Of a stretch of 40,031 nucleotides of DNA, positions 30,718 to 38,505 are shown piece by piece; the first letter of the stretch is position 1, and every line of letters begins with the position of its first letter. The stretch comes from Miltoncostaea sp036826475. GTDB taxonomy: Bacteria; Actinomycetota; Thermoleophilia; Miltoncostaeales; Miltoncostaeaceae. The DNA lies in contig DAISWG010000034.1 in NCBI GenBank assembly GCA_036826475.1, forward strand, positions 1-40,031. Reading direction: 5' to 3'. The notes under the pieces are model-generated. The model was not told the DNA's origin, did not search any database, and worked only from the letters and a program-made list of their open reading frames with translations. A program made the translations under genes and the position numbers.

Positions 30718-31617
30718 GTGTCCCGGCCCGACTACAACCTGCTCGTCACGCTCGACGCGGTGCTGGACGAGGGCAGCGTCACCCGTGCCGCGCGCCGCCT
30801 GGGCCTGAGCCCGTCGGCGATGAGCCGGTCGCTGGCGCGGCTGCGTGAGACCACCGGCGACCCGCTGCTGGTGCGGGCCGGGCGCGGCCTGGTGCCCACT
30901 CCACGGGCCCTGGAGCTGCGCGAGCGCGTCGGGCGGCTGGTACAGGAGGCCGAGTCGGTGCTGCGCCCCGCCGAGGAGCCCGACCTGGCCGCGCTGGAGC
31001 GGACGTTCACGCTGCGCACCAGCGAGGGCTTCGTCGAGAACTTCGGCCCGGAGCTGATCGCCCGCGTGGGGGCGGAGGCGCCGCACGTGCGGCTGCGGTT
31101 CGTCCAGAAGCCCGACAAGGGCGCCGCGCCGCTCCGCGAGGGCACGGCCGACCTCGAGACGGGCGTCGTGGAGCCCACGACCGGCCCGGAGCTGCGTGCG
31201 CAGGCGCTGTTCCGGGACCACCTGATCGGCGTCGTCCGCGCCGGGCACCCGCTCGCCCGCGGCACGGCGACGCGCGCCCGCTACCTGAAGGGGCGCCACG
31301 TCGCCGTCGCGCGCGAGGGGACGCGGCAGTGGCCGGTCGACGACGCGCTCGAGGCCCTCGGCCTGGAGCGCGACGTGGTCACCGTGGTCGGCGGTTTCGC
31401 CACCGCCGTGGGCCTCGCCCGGGGGTCGGACCTGATCGCGACGGTCCCCGAGCTGCACACGGCGAACCTCCGGGAGGGGATCTATAGCTTCCCCCTCCCG
31501 GTGGACACGCCGGAGTTCACCGTGTCGCTGCTGTGGCACCCCCGCCTGGACGCCGATCCGGCGCACCGGTGGCTGCGCCGCGTCGTGCGCGCGGCGTGCG
31601 CGACCCGGCCGCGCTGA
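30718..31617 (+). CDS. LysR-family transcriptional regulator
   Basis: A 299-aa protein. The N-terminal winged helix-turn-helix reads DYNLLVTLDAVLDEGSVTRA, then ARRLGLSPSAMSRSLARLRE. The effector-binding domain from about residue 90 has the usual FTLRTSEGFVENFGPEL opening and ends VSLLWHPRLDADPAHRWLR. GTG 30718 gives the standard length; a TATCAT box lies at 30698-30703. The regulator is divergent from the MFS gene and convergent with the DUF4386 gene, whose promoter carries a second copy of the same box, so both are probable targets. The 3' end overlaps the DUF4386 gene by 101 nt. Confidence 0.92.
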   Translation: MSRPDYNLLVTLDAVLDEGSVTRAARRLGLSPSAMSRSLARLRETTGDPLLVRAGRGLVPTPRALELRERVGRLVQEAESVLRPAEEPDLAALERTFTLRTSEGFVENFGPELIARVGAEAPHVRLRFVQKPDKGAAPLREGTADLETGVVEPTTGPELRAQALFRDHLIGVVRAGHPLARGTATRARYLKGRHVAVAREGTRQWPVDDALEALGLERDVVTVVGGFATAVGLARGSDLIATVPELHTANLREGIYSFPLPVDTPEFTVSLLWHPRLDADPAHRWLRRVVRAACATRPR

Positions 31618-32272
31618 CGCCGACGACGGTCAGGTACACGCCCAGGAAGAGCTCCCACACGAACTCGGGGGCGGTCGCCAGCGACTGCACGGTCCCGCCG
31701 GCCTCGATGCCGCCGGACAGCACGCCCATCCCCGCGACCACCAGCAGCGCGCCGCCCGCCATGCCCAGCATCGCCATGCGGCGCGGCACCAGTCCGGCGC
31801 GGTACAGCAGGACGCCGAGGATGATGCCGTTGCCGATGGGGGCCATGAGGCCGGGGCCCAGCAGGAACGTCCAGTCCTTCATCGCCGCCAGCGAGACCGC
31901 GAGGGACGAGGCGCTCGGGTCGTCGTGCCCCAGCGACACGATCCCGAGGACCGTGACGATCCCCACCGCGATGAAGGTGGACTCGACGATGCGGGCGCCG
32001 ATGTAGGCCATCGACAACGCCTCGCTGCGGCGCCGGAGCACGGGGTACAGGACCACGGCCGTCCCGATGTTGGCGAGGATGAGGATCATCTCCAGCGCCA
32101 CCCCGAGGAGGATGCGGCCCTCCTGGCCGCCCCCGGCGATGTAGCCGGCGGGATCGTCGAGGACCGGCTGGAAGAGGGCGAGCGCCGGGATCGACGCCAG
32201 GAAGGTGATCAGGAAGAGCACCCCCGCGGCGAGCGCCGTCCGGCGGTCGTCCGTCCATCGTTCTGTGCGCAT
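31517..32272 (-). CDS. DUF4386 integral membrane protein
   Basis: A 251-aa protein with about seven TM helices. The segments ALAAGVLFLITFLASIPAL, NIGTAVVLYPVLRR, KDWTFLLGPGLMAPIGNGI, LLYRAGLVPRRMA and PEFVWELFLGVYL are the DUF4386 pattern. The family function is unknown. ATG 32272 has a GGAGG ribosome-binding site. The last 35 residues are Arg/Pro-rich, lie antisense to the LysR 3' end and go beyond the usual family end. A TACGGT box (32324-32329) and the second LysR box (32344-32381) lie upstream with nearly the same spacing as at the MFS gene, which suggests control by the neighbouring LysR protein. Confidence 0.88.
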   Translation of the reverse strand: MRTERWTDDRRTALAAGVLFLITFLASIPALALFQPVLDDPAGYIAGGGQEGRILLGVALEMILILANIGTAVVLYPVLRRRSEALSMAYIGARIVESTFIAVGIVTVLGIVSLGHDDPSASSLAVSLAAMKDWTFLLGPGLMAPIGNGIILGVLLYRAGLVPRRMAMLGMAGGALLVVAGMGVLSGGIEAGGTVQSLATAPEFVWELFLGVYLTVVGVSAAGSRTPRARRGAATGAPDRRPGGGATAATR

Positions 32273-32343
32273 CTCAAGCCTCCGTCCGTCGCGTCGGGCG
32301 GGTCCGGAGCGGACCCCGCGACGACCGTACGAGCGGCAGGGGC

Positions 32344-32381
32344 CATGGCGGAAGACGCACGAGATGCACTCGATCGTTGCG
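32344..32381. promoter_or_regulatory. LysR-type operator, copy 2 (upstream of the DUF4386 gene)
   Basis: This element matches copy 1 at 34 of 38 positions. The central palindrome is reduced to CGAG-ATGCA-CTCG (32360-32372). It lies 14 nt upstream of a TACGGT -10 box on the minus strand, against 13 nt at the MFS gene. Similarity continues weakly through CGCC..ATAT up to about 32395, suggesting that the whole intergenic segment was duplicated. Confidence 0.65.
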
Positions 32382-32430
32382 TCCGACGCCGCATATACGC
32401 CCAGGGCGGCGATCGGTCATCCTGTCGGTG

Positions 32431-32778
32431 ATGGACAGGAAAATGGCGGGGCGCGTCGTGCAGTGTGCTGGTGTCGCCCTCGCGGCGGCGGCGGCGGTCT
32501 TCGTGATCCTGGTGCTGCTGACGCCCATTCCCCGCTCCGCGAGCGTCATCCTCGCGGGCGCCGGCCTCCTCGTGTTCTTCATCGGCTACCTGCGCTCGCC
32601 CTACTTCGCGCGCAGCCGACGTGGTCCGCCGTGCACCCGGTGCGGGGGCACCGGCTACTTCATCGAGGTGCACCCCTTCTCGTCGCGACGGGATGTCTGC
32701 CCTCGATGCCGTGGCGCCGGCGTCCTCGAAGTGCCCCGCGATGCGCCACCGCCGGGTGCCGACCCCCCCACGGGCTGA
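32431..32778 (+). CDS. Small membrane protein with DnaJ-type zinc-binding CxxCxGxG motifs
   Basis: A 115-aa protein with two TM helices (about residues 8-28 and 35-53). A cytoplasmic domain follows with PCTRCGGTGYF and VCPRCRGAGVLEV, two CxxCxGxG elements as in the DnaJ zinc finger, enough for one zinc site. There is no J-domain. The ATG at 32431 is 7 nt after a CATCCT box, so probably leaderless. The motif in DnaJ binds unfolded protein and has thiol-redox activity; here it may be structural. No family name is recognised. Confidence 0.65.
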   Translation: MDRKMAGRVVQCAGVALAAAAAVFVILVLLTPIPRSASVILAGAGLLVFFIGYLRSPYFARSRRGPPCTRCGGTGYFIEVHPFSSRRDVCPRCRGAGVLEVPRDAPPPGADPPTG

Positions 32779-32803
32779 ACCGGGCCGGGGCCGGGGCCGC
32801 GAA

Positions 32804-32876
32804 TGGAGGATGACGGGATCGAACCGACGACCTCCTGCTTGCAAAGCAGGCGCTCTCCCAGCTGAGCTAATCCCCC
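32804..32876 (-). tRNA. tRNA-Ala (anticodon TGC)
   Basis: Reading the minus strand from 32876: acceptor GGGGGAT pairs with ATCCTCC (one G-U), the D arm is GCTCAGCTGGGAGAGC, the anticodon stem CCTGC/GCAGG encloses loop TTTGCAA with anticodon TGC, and the T arm contains GGTTCGATCC. The discriminator is A at 32804 and CCA is not encoded. All arms fold without mismatches beyond the G-U pair. Confidence 0.96.
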
Positions 32877-32928
32877 GGGTGCGGGCCTACGGTAGCATCG
32901 CCCCCGCTCCCGAACCCGAGGCGATCCC

Positions 32929-33201
32929 GTGAGCACGATGCCCGCCGGCGACCCGTACGGCCCGGTCTACAACCTGCTCGACGCCATCTCGATGAAGCAC
33001 ATGGAGCTGGCGCAGCTCGTGTCCGAGTACAAGGCGCTCATCGAGGACCTCGAGGAGGGGCCCGACCCGGACAAGGTCAAGCTGGCGCGGGTGCTGCCGG
33101 GCGCGAGGTACACGGTCTCCACCACGTTCATCCGCGAGGCGTGGCTGAAGGCGGAGGCGGAGCTGAAGCTCCTGTTCCCCGAGGATCAGCCGCTGCCGTA
33201 G
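32929..33201 (+). CDS. Small acidic/helical protein of unknown function
   Basis: A 90-aa soluble protein: MSTMPAGDPYGPVYNLLDAI, then a long helix (MKHMELAQLVSEYKALIEDLEEG), a loop and KVKLARVLPGARYTVSTTFIREAW with a final helix. There are no cysteines, TM segments or recognised motif. The start is GTG 32929, preceded by GAGGCG about 6 nt upstream and a TAGCAT box at 32893-32898. It overlaps the convergent epimerase gene by 16 nt. The well-balanced composition supports a real gene. Function unknown. Confidence 0.65.
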   Translation: MSTMPAGDPYGPVYNLLDAISMKHMELAQLVSEYKALIEDLEEGPDPDKVKLARVLPGARYTVSTTFIREAWLKAEAELKLLFPEDQPLP

Positions 33202-34085
33202 AGGTCCCGGAGGGCCTCCTCCAGATCCGTGTGCGCGAAGCGGTACCCCGCCGCGAGCGCGGCGGCCGGGACGGCGCGCTGCCCCTCCAGGGCGAGCACG
33301 GCCATCTCCCCGAGCGCCAGGCGGATCGCGACCGCCGGCGCCGGCATCACGGCCGGGCGGCCCAGCACGTTGCCCAGGACGCGGACGAACTCCCGCTGCT
33401 GCACCGGCTCGGGCGCCGACCCGTTGAACGGGCCGGCCGCCTGGTCACGGTCGAGCAGCATGAGCAGCAGCCCCACCTCGTCGTCGATGTGGATCCACGG
33501 CATCCACTGGCGGCCGCCGCCGAGCGGGCCGCCGGCAAACAGCTTCACCGGCCGCGCCACGGTCGGCAGGATGCCGCCCTCGCGCGCCAGCACCAGGCCC
33601 GTGCGGATGAGCGCGACCCGCACGCCGTGGTCGCGGGCGCGCAGGGCCTCGCGCTCCCAGGCGACGCAGGTGTCGGCCAGGAAGTCCGACCCCGCGGGTG
33701 CGGTCTCGTCGACCGGCTCCTCCGCATTGCCGTAGAAGCCGACGGCGCTGCCGTTCACCAGCAGGCGCGGCGCGCCGTCGGCGGCGAGCGCGTCGACCAC
33801 CAGCCGGGTGGTGACGGTGCGGCTCTCGCGGATCCGCCGCTTGCGGTCCGCCGTCCAGCGCCGCCCGGCCAGCGGCGCGCCCGCCAGGTTCACGACGGCG
33901 TCGACCCCGTCCAGCGCACCGGCGGGCAGGGCGCCGTCGGCCGGATCCCAGTGGACGTCGCGGGCGCCCTCGATCCCGGAGGCCGATCCGCGCACGAGGG
34001 CGACCACCTCGTCGCCGCGGGCGATCAGCGCCCGGGCCAGATGACCGCCGATGAGGCCGGTGGCACCGGTCAGCGCCACCCTCAC
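33186..34085 (-). CDS. TIGR01777-family NAD(P)-dependent epimerase-like protein (YfcH/SulA type)
   Basis: A 299-aa short-chain dehydrogenase-type protein. It begins MRVALTGATGLIGGHLARAL, the nucleotide-binding glycine motif. GVDAVVNLAGAPLAGRRW and KRRIRESRTVTTRLVVDAL are hallmark segments of the TIGR01777 subgroup, and NGSAVGFYGN holds the catalytic-type Tyr region. WIHIDDEVGLLL and the C-terminal DUF1731-like AVLALEGQRAVPAAALAAGYRF complete the family pattern. The substrate is unknown. The GTG start lies 4 nt after the stop of the degenerate GGDEF gene, so they share a transcript. Confidence 0.88.
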   Translation of the reverse strand: MRVALTGATGLIGGHLARALIARGDEVVALVRGSASGIEGARDVHWDPADGALPAGALDGVDAVVNLAGAPLAGRRWTADRKRRIRESRTVTTRLVVDALAADGAPRLLVNGSAVGFYGNAEEPVDETAPAGSDFLADTCVAWEREALRARDHGVRVALIRTGLVLAREGGILPTVARPVKLFAGGPLGGGRQWMPWIHIDDEVGLLLMLLDRDQAAGPFNGSAPEPVQQREFVRVLGNVLGRPAVMPAPAVAIRLALGEMAVLALEGQRAVPAAALAAGYRFAHTDLEEALRDLYGSG

Positions 34086-34089
34086 GACG

Positions 34090-34569
34090 TCACCCCTGAC
34101 GCCGCCCGGAGATGGGCCGCAGGTCCTCGTGCGCCAGCGCCAGCAGGTCGTCCGCCCCGATGCCCGGGGCGGGCGCCGCGCGGCCCATGCCCACCCCCGA
34201 CAGCCCCTCGCCCCGCAGCCGCATCCGCAGTCGCGCGAGCGCCGGCTCGGAGTTCGGGCCGTCCGCGTCGGTCAGCAGGAGCACAAGGCTCGCCGGACCG
34301 TCCCGCCACAGCCCATCCGTGTCGCGGACGGTGCGACGGACGATCCCCGCGAGCCGCGCGAGCTCGTCCTCCGTGCACGGCGCGGGGGCGGTGATCGCCA
34401 CGAGCGTCATGGGGCGACGGTGGCGCTGCGCCGCCTCGAGCGCGAACGCGATCGACCGCAACACGCCGTCGGGGTCGGCGGGGCCCATCCCCGAGGGCGC
34501 CGGGCCGAACGGGAGCGGACGCGGACGGCGGCCGTCGCTGGAGCGGCGACGTGGTCCGGCGGTGGCCAT
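34090..34569 (-). CDS. Degenerate GGDEF-fold protein
   Basis: A 159-aa protein. The segment from about residue 36 follows the GGDEF-domain outline: an ALEAAQRHRRPMTLVAITA strand, VRRTVRDTDGLWRDGPASLVLLLTDADG in place of the active-site loop, then ALARLRMRLRGEG and LSGVGMGRAAP-DDLLALAHEDL. The GG[DE]EF signature itself is absent (DGPAS occupies the place), so it cannot make c-di-GMP; it might bind nucleotide or protein. ATG 34569 follows TACCAT by 5 nt. It lies between an aldo/keto reductase gene and an epimerase gene on the same strand. Confidence 0.6.
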   Translation of the reverse strand: MATAGPRRRSSDGRRPRPLPFGPAPSGMGPADPDGVLRSIAFALEAAQRHRRPMTLVAITAPAPCTEDELARLAGIVRRTVRDTDGLWRDGPASLVLLLTDADGPNSEPALARLRMRLRGEGLSGVGMGRAAPAPGIGADDLLALAHEDLRPISGRRQG

Positions 34570-34584
34570 GGCGCATGGTACCCG

Positions 34585-35586
34585 TCACTCGGCGGCGGAG
34601 GGGTCCGGCGGCTCGCCGTGACCGTAGTGGCGGGACGCATCGGGGTGCCGCGCCAGGATCGCCTCGATCTCCCGCGCCTCGTCGGCCGACAGCGGCGCGC
34701 CCGCCAGGGCGGCGTTCCGCGCGGCCTGCCGTGCGTCGCGGGCGCCAATGATCGCGGACGTCACCTCGGGGCGGCGCAGCACCCACGCCACGGCCAGCTC
34801 GGCGACGCCGCCGGGGCGGCCGGACTCCCCCGCCAGCCTGGTCAGCTCCTCCACCACGGCGATCCGCTCCGGGAAGGCCTCGTCGGCGAACAGCTCGCTC
34901 TGGGCCCGCCAGTCGTTCTCGGGGAAGGTCGTGGACGCGTCCATCTTCCCGGTCAGCAGGCCGTGCGCGAGGGGCCCGTAGGCGATCACGCCGACGCCGT
35001 GCTCGGCGCACCACGGCAGCTCGCCCGCCTCGATGTCGCGGCGCATCAGGTGGTAGCCGGGCTGATAGGAGTCGATCCGGGCCACCGCGCCGGCGGCCTC
35101 CAGGTCGGGCAGGTGGTAGTTCGAGACGCCGATCGCGCGGATCTTCCCCGCGTCGCGCAACTCCACGAGCGCGCCGATCGTCTCCTCCGCGGCGACGCCG
35201 CCCACCGGCCAGTGCACCTGGTACAGGTCGATGTGGTCCAGGCCGAGCGCCTGGAGGGAACGGTCGCAGGCCATCCGCAGGTAGTCGGCCGAGGCCTCGC
35301 GCCAGATCCGGAACTGCGGCTCCAGCTCCCACGCCACGCCGCCCTTGGTGGCCACGATCACCTCGTCGCGGCGCTCGCGGACCGCCCGCCCGACGATCCG
35401 CTCGGCGCGGCCCTGTCCGTAGATGTCGGCGGTGTCGATCCAGTTGACCCCGGCGTCGAGCGCCGCGTGGCACGCCGCCAGCGACGCCTCGTCCTCGGCG
35501 CCGCCCCAGCGCCCGCCGAACACCCAGGTGCCGAGCCCGATGACGCTCAGCTCGAGGTCGGTCCCGCCCAGCCGCCGCCGCTCCAT
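34585..35586 (-). CDS. Aldo/keto reductase
   Basis: A 333-aa NADPH-dependent TIM-barrel oxidoreductase. It opens MERRRLGGTDLELSVIGLGTW; the catalytic Asp and Tyr lie in NWIDTADIYGQGRAE and the Lys in VIVATKGGV. The His-containing strand is DLYQVHWP, followed by IGVSNYHLPDL and, near the end, AIIGARDARQ for cofactor binding. It belongs to the YajO/general-stress type group; the substrate is open. The ATG at 35586 has a GGAGGGGG ribosome-binding site and a TAGGCT box further upstream. Confidence 0.92.
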   Translation of the reverse strand: MERRRLGGTDLELSVIGLGTWVFGGRWGGAEDEASLAACHAALDAGVNWIDTADIYGQGRAERIVGRAVRERRDEVIVATKGGVAWELEPQFRIWREASADYLRMACDRSLQALGLDHIDLYQVHWPVGGVAAEETIGALVELRDAGKIRAIGVSNYHLPDLEAAGAVARIDSYQPGYHLMRRDIEAGELPWCAEHGVGVIAYGPLAHGLLTGKMDASTTFPENDWRAQSELFADEAFPERIAVVEELTRLAGESGRPGGVAELAVAWVLRRPEVTSAIIGARDARQAARNAALAGAPLSADEAREIEAILARHPDASRHYGHGEPPDPSAAE

Positions 35587-35696
35587 GCGTCCCCCTCCGC
35601 CGTGGTCCCGACGGCAGCCTAGTGCCCGGCGCCCGGCGTTCGTAACGGGATCCCGCGGGCCGGCTCCGCCGCGGATCGGCACCGCCCCGGCGGGAC

Positions 35697-36140
35697 CTAC
35701 TGAGGGGTCAGCGCCACCAGGAGCCCGCCGTCGTCGTCGTAGGCGGGGAAGAAGTCGGCGACGGCGGGGAGGTCCTCACCCTGGCCGGCGAAGCGATAGG
35801 TGCACGGCACGTTCAGCACCCGGACGCCCCACTCCAGGCTGCGTCCCGCGGGGTCGCCCCCCTCGGGGAAGCCGGACAGGCCGAGGCGGTCCATCACCTC
35901 GTGGCCGATCAGGTCGCCCTCGTCATAGCCGGTGACCGCGAACGACGAGTGCCCGGCCACCAGGATCCGGCGCTGCTGGTCGCACACGATGAGCGCGGTC
36001 TTGGGGCTGGCGTAGTAGTCCTCCAGCAGCTCGAACGCGAAGCCGAAACCGCAGCGCGAGCAGCCCCGGGGCTGGTGGCGCACGTTGCGCTCGGAACCGC
36101 TCTCGCGGTACGCGCAGCGGGGGCACAGGAAGACGGGCAC
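35697..36140 (-). CDS. Zinc-ribbon-PAS domain protein
   Basis: A 147-aa soluble protein. The first 35 residues form a zinc ribbon: VFLCPRCAYRESGS with CxxC, then RGCSRCGFGF with the second CxxC. From about residue 40 comes a PAS-like domain: ALIVCDQQRRILVAGHSSFAVTGYDEGDLIGHEVMDRLGL, which carries the N-cap and GY..ED.IG..V pattern of PAS. The last 50 residues hold RVLNVPCTYRF and DLPAVADFFPAYDDDG. There is no output domain. The GTG at 36140 follows TACCAT by 6 nt. It may be a redox or metal-responsive adaptor; this is inference. Confidence 0.7.
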   Translation of the reverse strand: MPVFLCPRCAYRESGSERNVRHQPRGCSRCGFGFAFELLEDYYASPKTALIVCDQQRRILVAGHSSFAVTGYDEGDLIGHEVMDRLGLSGFPEGGDPAGRSLEWGVRVLNVPCTYRFAGQGEDLPAVADFFPAYDDDGGLLVALTPQ

Positions 36141-36246
36141 GGCCCCATGGTAGCGACGGGCCCGCGGCGTGCCCCCACGCGTCAAGACCCCCCTTCCGGG
36201 TGCCGATGGAGGGGACGCACCGAACGATCCGACGGAACGGATTCGA

Positions 36247-38469
36247 TTGATCCCGGGCAGGAACCGCCCGAGGTCCCGGCACGGACGCCGCGCCGCCGAG
36301 GCCCTCGCCGCCATCGCCGCCATCGCCGCCATCGCGGGCGCGGCCGGCACCGCCGCGGCCGCCCCCACGCCGGCCCTCGCCGACCGCCTGGCCCAGGCGG
36401 GCCCCGCCGACCCGATCCCGGTGATCGCCACCTTCGCCGACCAGGTGCCCGAGGGCGCCCACGACGGCAGCCCGGCGGTCCTGCTGCGCGCCCTGCGGCG
36501 CACGGCGTCGGGGGATGCGGCCGGCATCGCCGCCGAGGTCGACGGCCCCGTCCGTGCGTTCTGGCTCGTCAACGCCGCCGCGTTCACCGGCACCCCCGAC
36601 GAGATCCGCGCCGTCGCGGCCGACCCGGCCGTCGCCACGGTCGACATCGACGCGCCCGTGCGCATCGCCGACGCGGGCGCCGACGCGGCCCCCACCCCCT
36701 TCCCGGACGCCGGACGCGGCAACTGGGGGCTCGAGGCCATCCGCGCCCCCGCCGCGTGGCAGGCGTTCGGCGTGCGGGGCGACGGCATCCTCATCGGCTC
36801 GATCGACACCGGCGTCGACCCCGCCGCGAGGGACCTGGCGGGCAAGATCGCCGGCTGGCGCGACTTCGTCGCCGGCAGCCCCTCGCCGGTGGACGACAAC
36901 GGTCACGGCACGCACACCGCCGGGACGATGGTCGGCGGCAGCGCCGGCGGCGGCCCCATCGGCGTGGCGCCCGGCGCGAAGCTGCTGGTGGCACGGGCGA
37001 TGGGCGCGAACGGCTCGGGCACCGGCAGCGCCCTGCTGGCCGCCGCCCAGTGGATGACCGACCCCGACGGCGACCCCGGCACGGCGGACCAGCCGAAGGT
37101 CGTCAACAACTCCTGGTCGGCGTCGACCGCGAACGACACGTGGTTCCGGCCGATGATCCGCCGCTGGCTCGACCTCGGCATCGTCCCGGTGTTCGCCGCC
37201 GGGAACACCGGCCCCACCCCCGGAAACGTCGGCAGTCCCGCCGGCTACCCGGAGGCGGTCGCCGTCGGCGCGCTCGACAGCGACGGCTCCGTCCCCGCGT
37301 TCTCGAGCCGCGGCCCCGTGGTGTGGCAGGACGCCGACGGCCTGGGCCCCGCGGCGGGCACCGTCCTCCAGAAGCCCGACCTCGTGGCCCCCGGCGTCGG
37401 CGTCACGTCGAGCGTCGGCACCGGCTACCTCGCGTATTCCGGCACCTCGATGGCCGCGCCCCACGTCGCCGGCGTCGCGGCGCTGGTGCGCCAGCTCAAC
37501 CCCGGACTGGGTCCCGAGCAGGTCGCCGGCATCCTGCGCGACAGCGCCGTCGACGTCGCCGCGCCCGGGCCCGACCCCGCGTCGGGCGCCGGCCGGGTGG
37601 ACGCCCTCCGCGCACTCGAGCGCGCCTTCGGCCCCGCCCCCGACACGCGCTTCGCCGTGACCCCGCCGGCCGAGACCAACGCGCGCCGCCTGACCTACGA
37701 GGTCGCCCTCTCCGGCGGCGGCGTCCAGGTGCGCACGCGCATCGACGGGGGTGCCTGGAGCGCCCCCACGACGGAGACGACGCTCGGGCTGTCGCTCACC
37801 GAGGGGCGGCACGTGGTGGAGGCCCAGGCCATCGACGCGGCCGGCGTGACCGACCCCTCCCCCGCGCGGCACGCCGTCACGGTCGACCGCACCGCCCCGT
37901 CCCTGCGGGTCTCGCTGACGCGCAGCGGCACGTCGGCGGTGTTCCGCTCCTCCGTGGGCGGCGGCGCCACCGGGCCGGTCCGCTGGAGCTTCGGCGAGGG
38001 CGAGACCGCCGCCGGCGCGCGGGTCACCCGCCGATTCGCCGACGGGCGCGTGCGGCGCGTCGTGGCGACCGTGCGCGACCGGGCCGGCAACCAGCGCTAC
38101 GTCGTGCGCCGCTTCCGGCCCATCGCCGCCGGCGCCGTCCGGTCGCTGCGGGCCCCCGCCGTCGTGCGGCCCGGCCACGCCGTCCCGGTCTCGGGCCGGC
38201 TGGTGCGCGCCGCCGCCGTCACCGCGCTGCTGCGGCCCATCCGGGTCACCGCCGCCCAGTCGTCCGCCCCCGCCGCGGCCTTCACGGCCGAGACGGTGGG
38301 CTCGCCCGTCGCGCGCGCCGTCGTCGCGAGCCGGGGCCCCGCCCGCTTCCGGATCGCCGTGCCCGGCCGCACCCTGCGCCCCGGGAGCTACCGGCTCGAG
38401 GTGCGGGCCGCCGAGGCCGGGACGACCCTCGGGCGACTGACGATCGTCCGCCGCGTGACCGCCCGGTAA
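36247..38469 (+). CDS. Secreted subtilisin-like serine protease (S8)
   Basis: A protein of about 740 aa. With TTG 36247 the N-terminus is MIPGRNRPRSRHGRRAAEAL plus a hydrophobic AIAAIAAIAG core, a normal signal peptide. GTG 36169 is in frame too but adds 26 acidic and proline residues. A propeptide-like region (about 55-145) precedes the catalytic domain: Asp187 in GSIDTGVD, His220 in NGHGTHTAG, the oxyanion Asn320 in FAAGNTGP and Ser401 in SGTSMAAPHVAG. Residues after about 470 form two or three beta-rich repeats (VEAQAIDAAGVTDPS, VVATVRDRAGNQRYVV) typical of Ig-like adhesion modules and end in a basic tail with no sortase motif. Probably released to the medium or wall for protein digestion. 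Confidence 0.9.
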   Translation: MIPGRNRPRSRHGRRAAEALAAIAAIAAIAGAAGTAAAAPTPALADRLAQAGPADPIPVIATFADQVPEGAHDGSPAVLLRALRRTASGDAAGIAAEVDGPVRAFWLVNAAAFTGTPDEIRAVAADPAVATVDIDAPVRIADAGADAAPTPFPDAGRGNWGLEAIRAPAAWQAFGVRGDGILIGSIDTGVDPAARDLAGKIAGWRDFVAGSPSPVDDNGHGTHTAGTMVGGSAGGGPIGVAPGAKLLVARAMGANGSGTGSALLAAAQWMTDPDGDPGTADQPKVVNNSWSASTANDTWFRPMIRRWLDLGIVPVFAAGNTGPTPGNVGSPAGYPEAVAVGALDSDGSVPAFSSRGPVVWQDADGLGPAAGTVLQKPDLVAPGVGVTSSVGTGYLAYSGTSMAAPHVAGVAALVRQLNPGLGPEQVAGILRDSAVDVAAPGPDPASGAGRVDALRALERAFGPAPDTRFAVTPPAETNARRLTYEVALSGGGVQVRTRIDGGAWSAPTTETTLGLSLTEGRHVVEAQAIDAAGVTDPSPARHAVTVDRTAPSLRVSLTRSGTSAVFRSSVGGGATGPVRWSFGEGETAAGARVTRRFADGRVRRVVATVRDRAGNQRYVVRRFRPIAAGAVRSLRAPAVVRPGHAVPVSGRLVRAAAVTALLRPIRVTAAQSSAPAAAFTAETVGSPVARAVVASRGPARFRIAVPGRTLRPGSYRLEVRAAEAGTTLGRLTIVRRVTAR

Positions 38470-38505
38470 CCGGACCGCCCGCCGCTCCCCTAAGGTTCCG
38501 CGTCG

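Noticed and set aside
32655..32936. 93-codon minus-strand frame running through the tRNA-Ala gene
   Set aside because: It translates the tRNA itself; the cloverleaf is complete, so this is not a protein.
36169..36246. GTG 36169 as the subtilase start
   Set aside because: It adds 26 residues with several Asp/Glu before the signal peptide; TTG 36247 gives a normal basic n-region. Kept as an alternative, not excluded.
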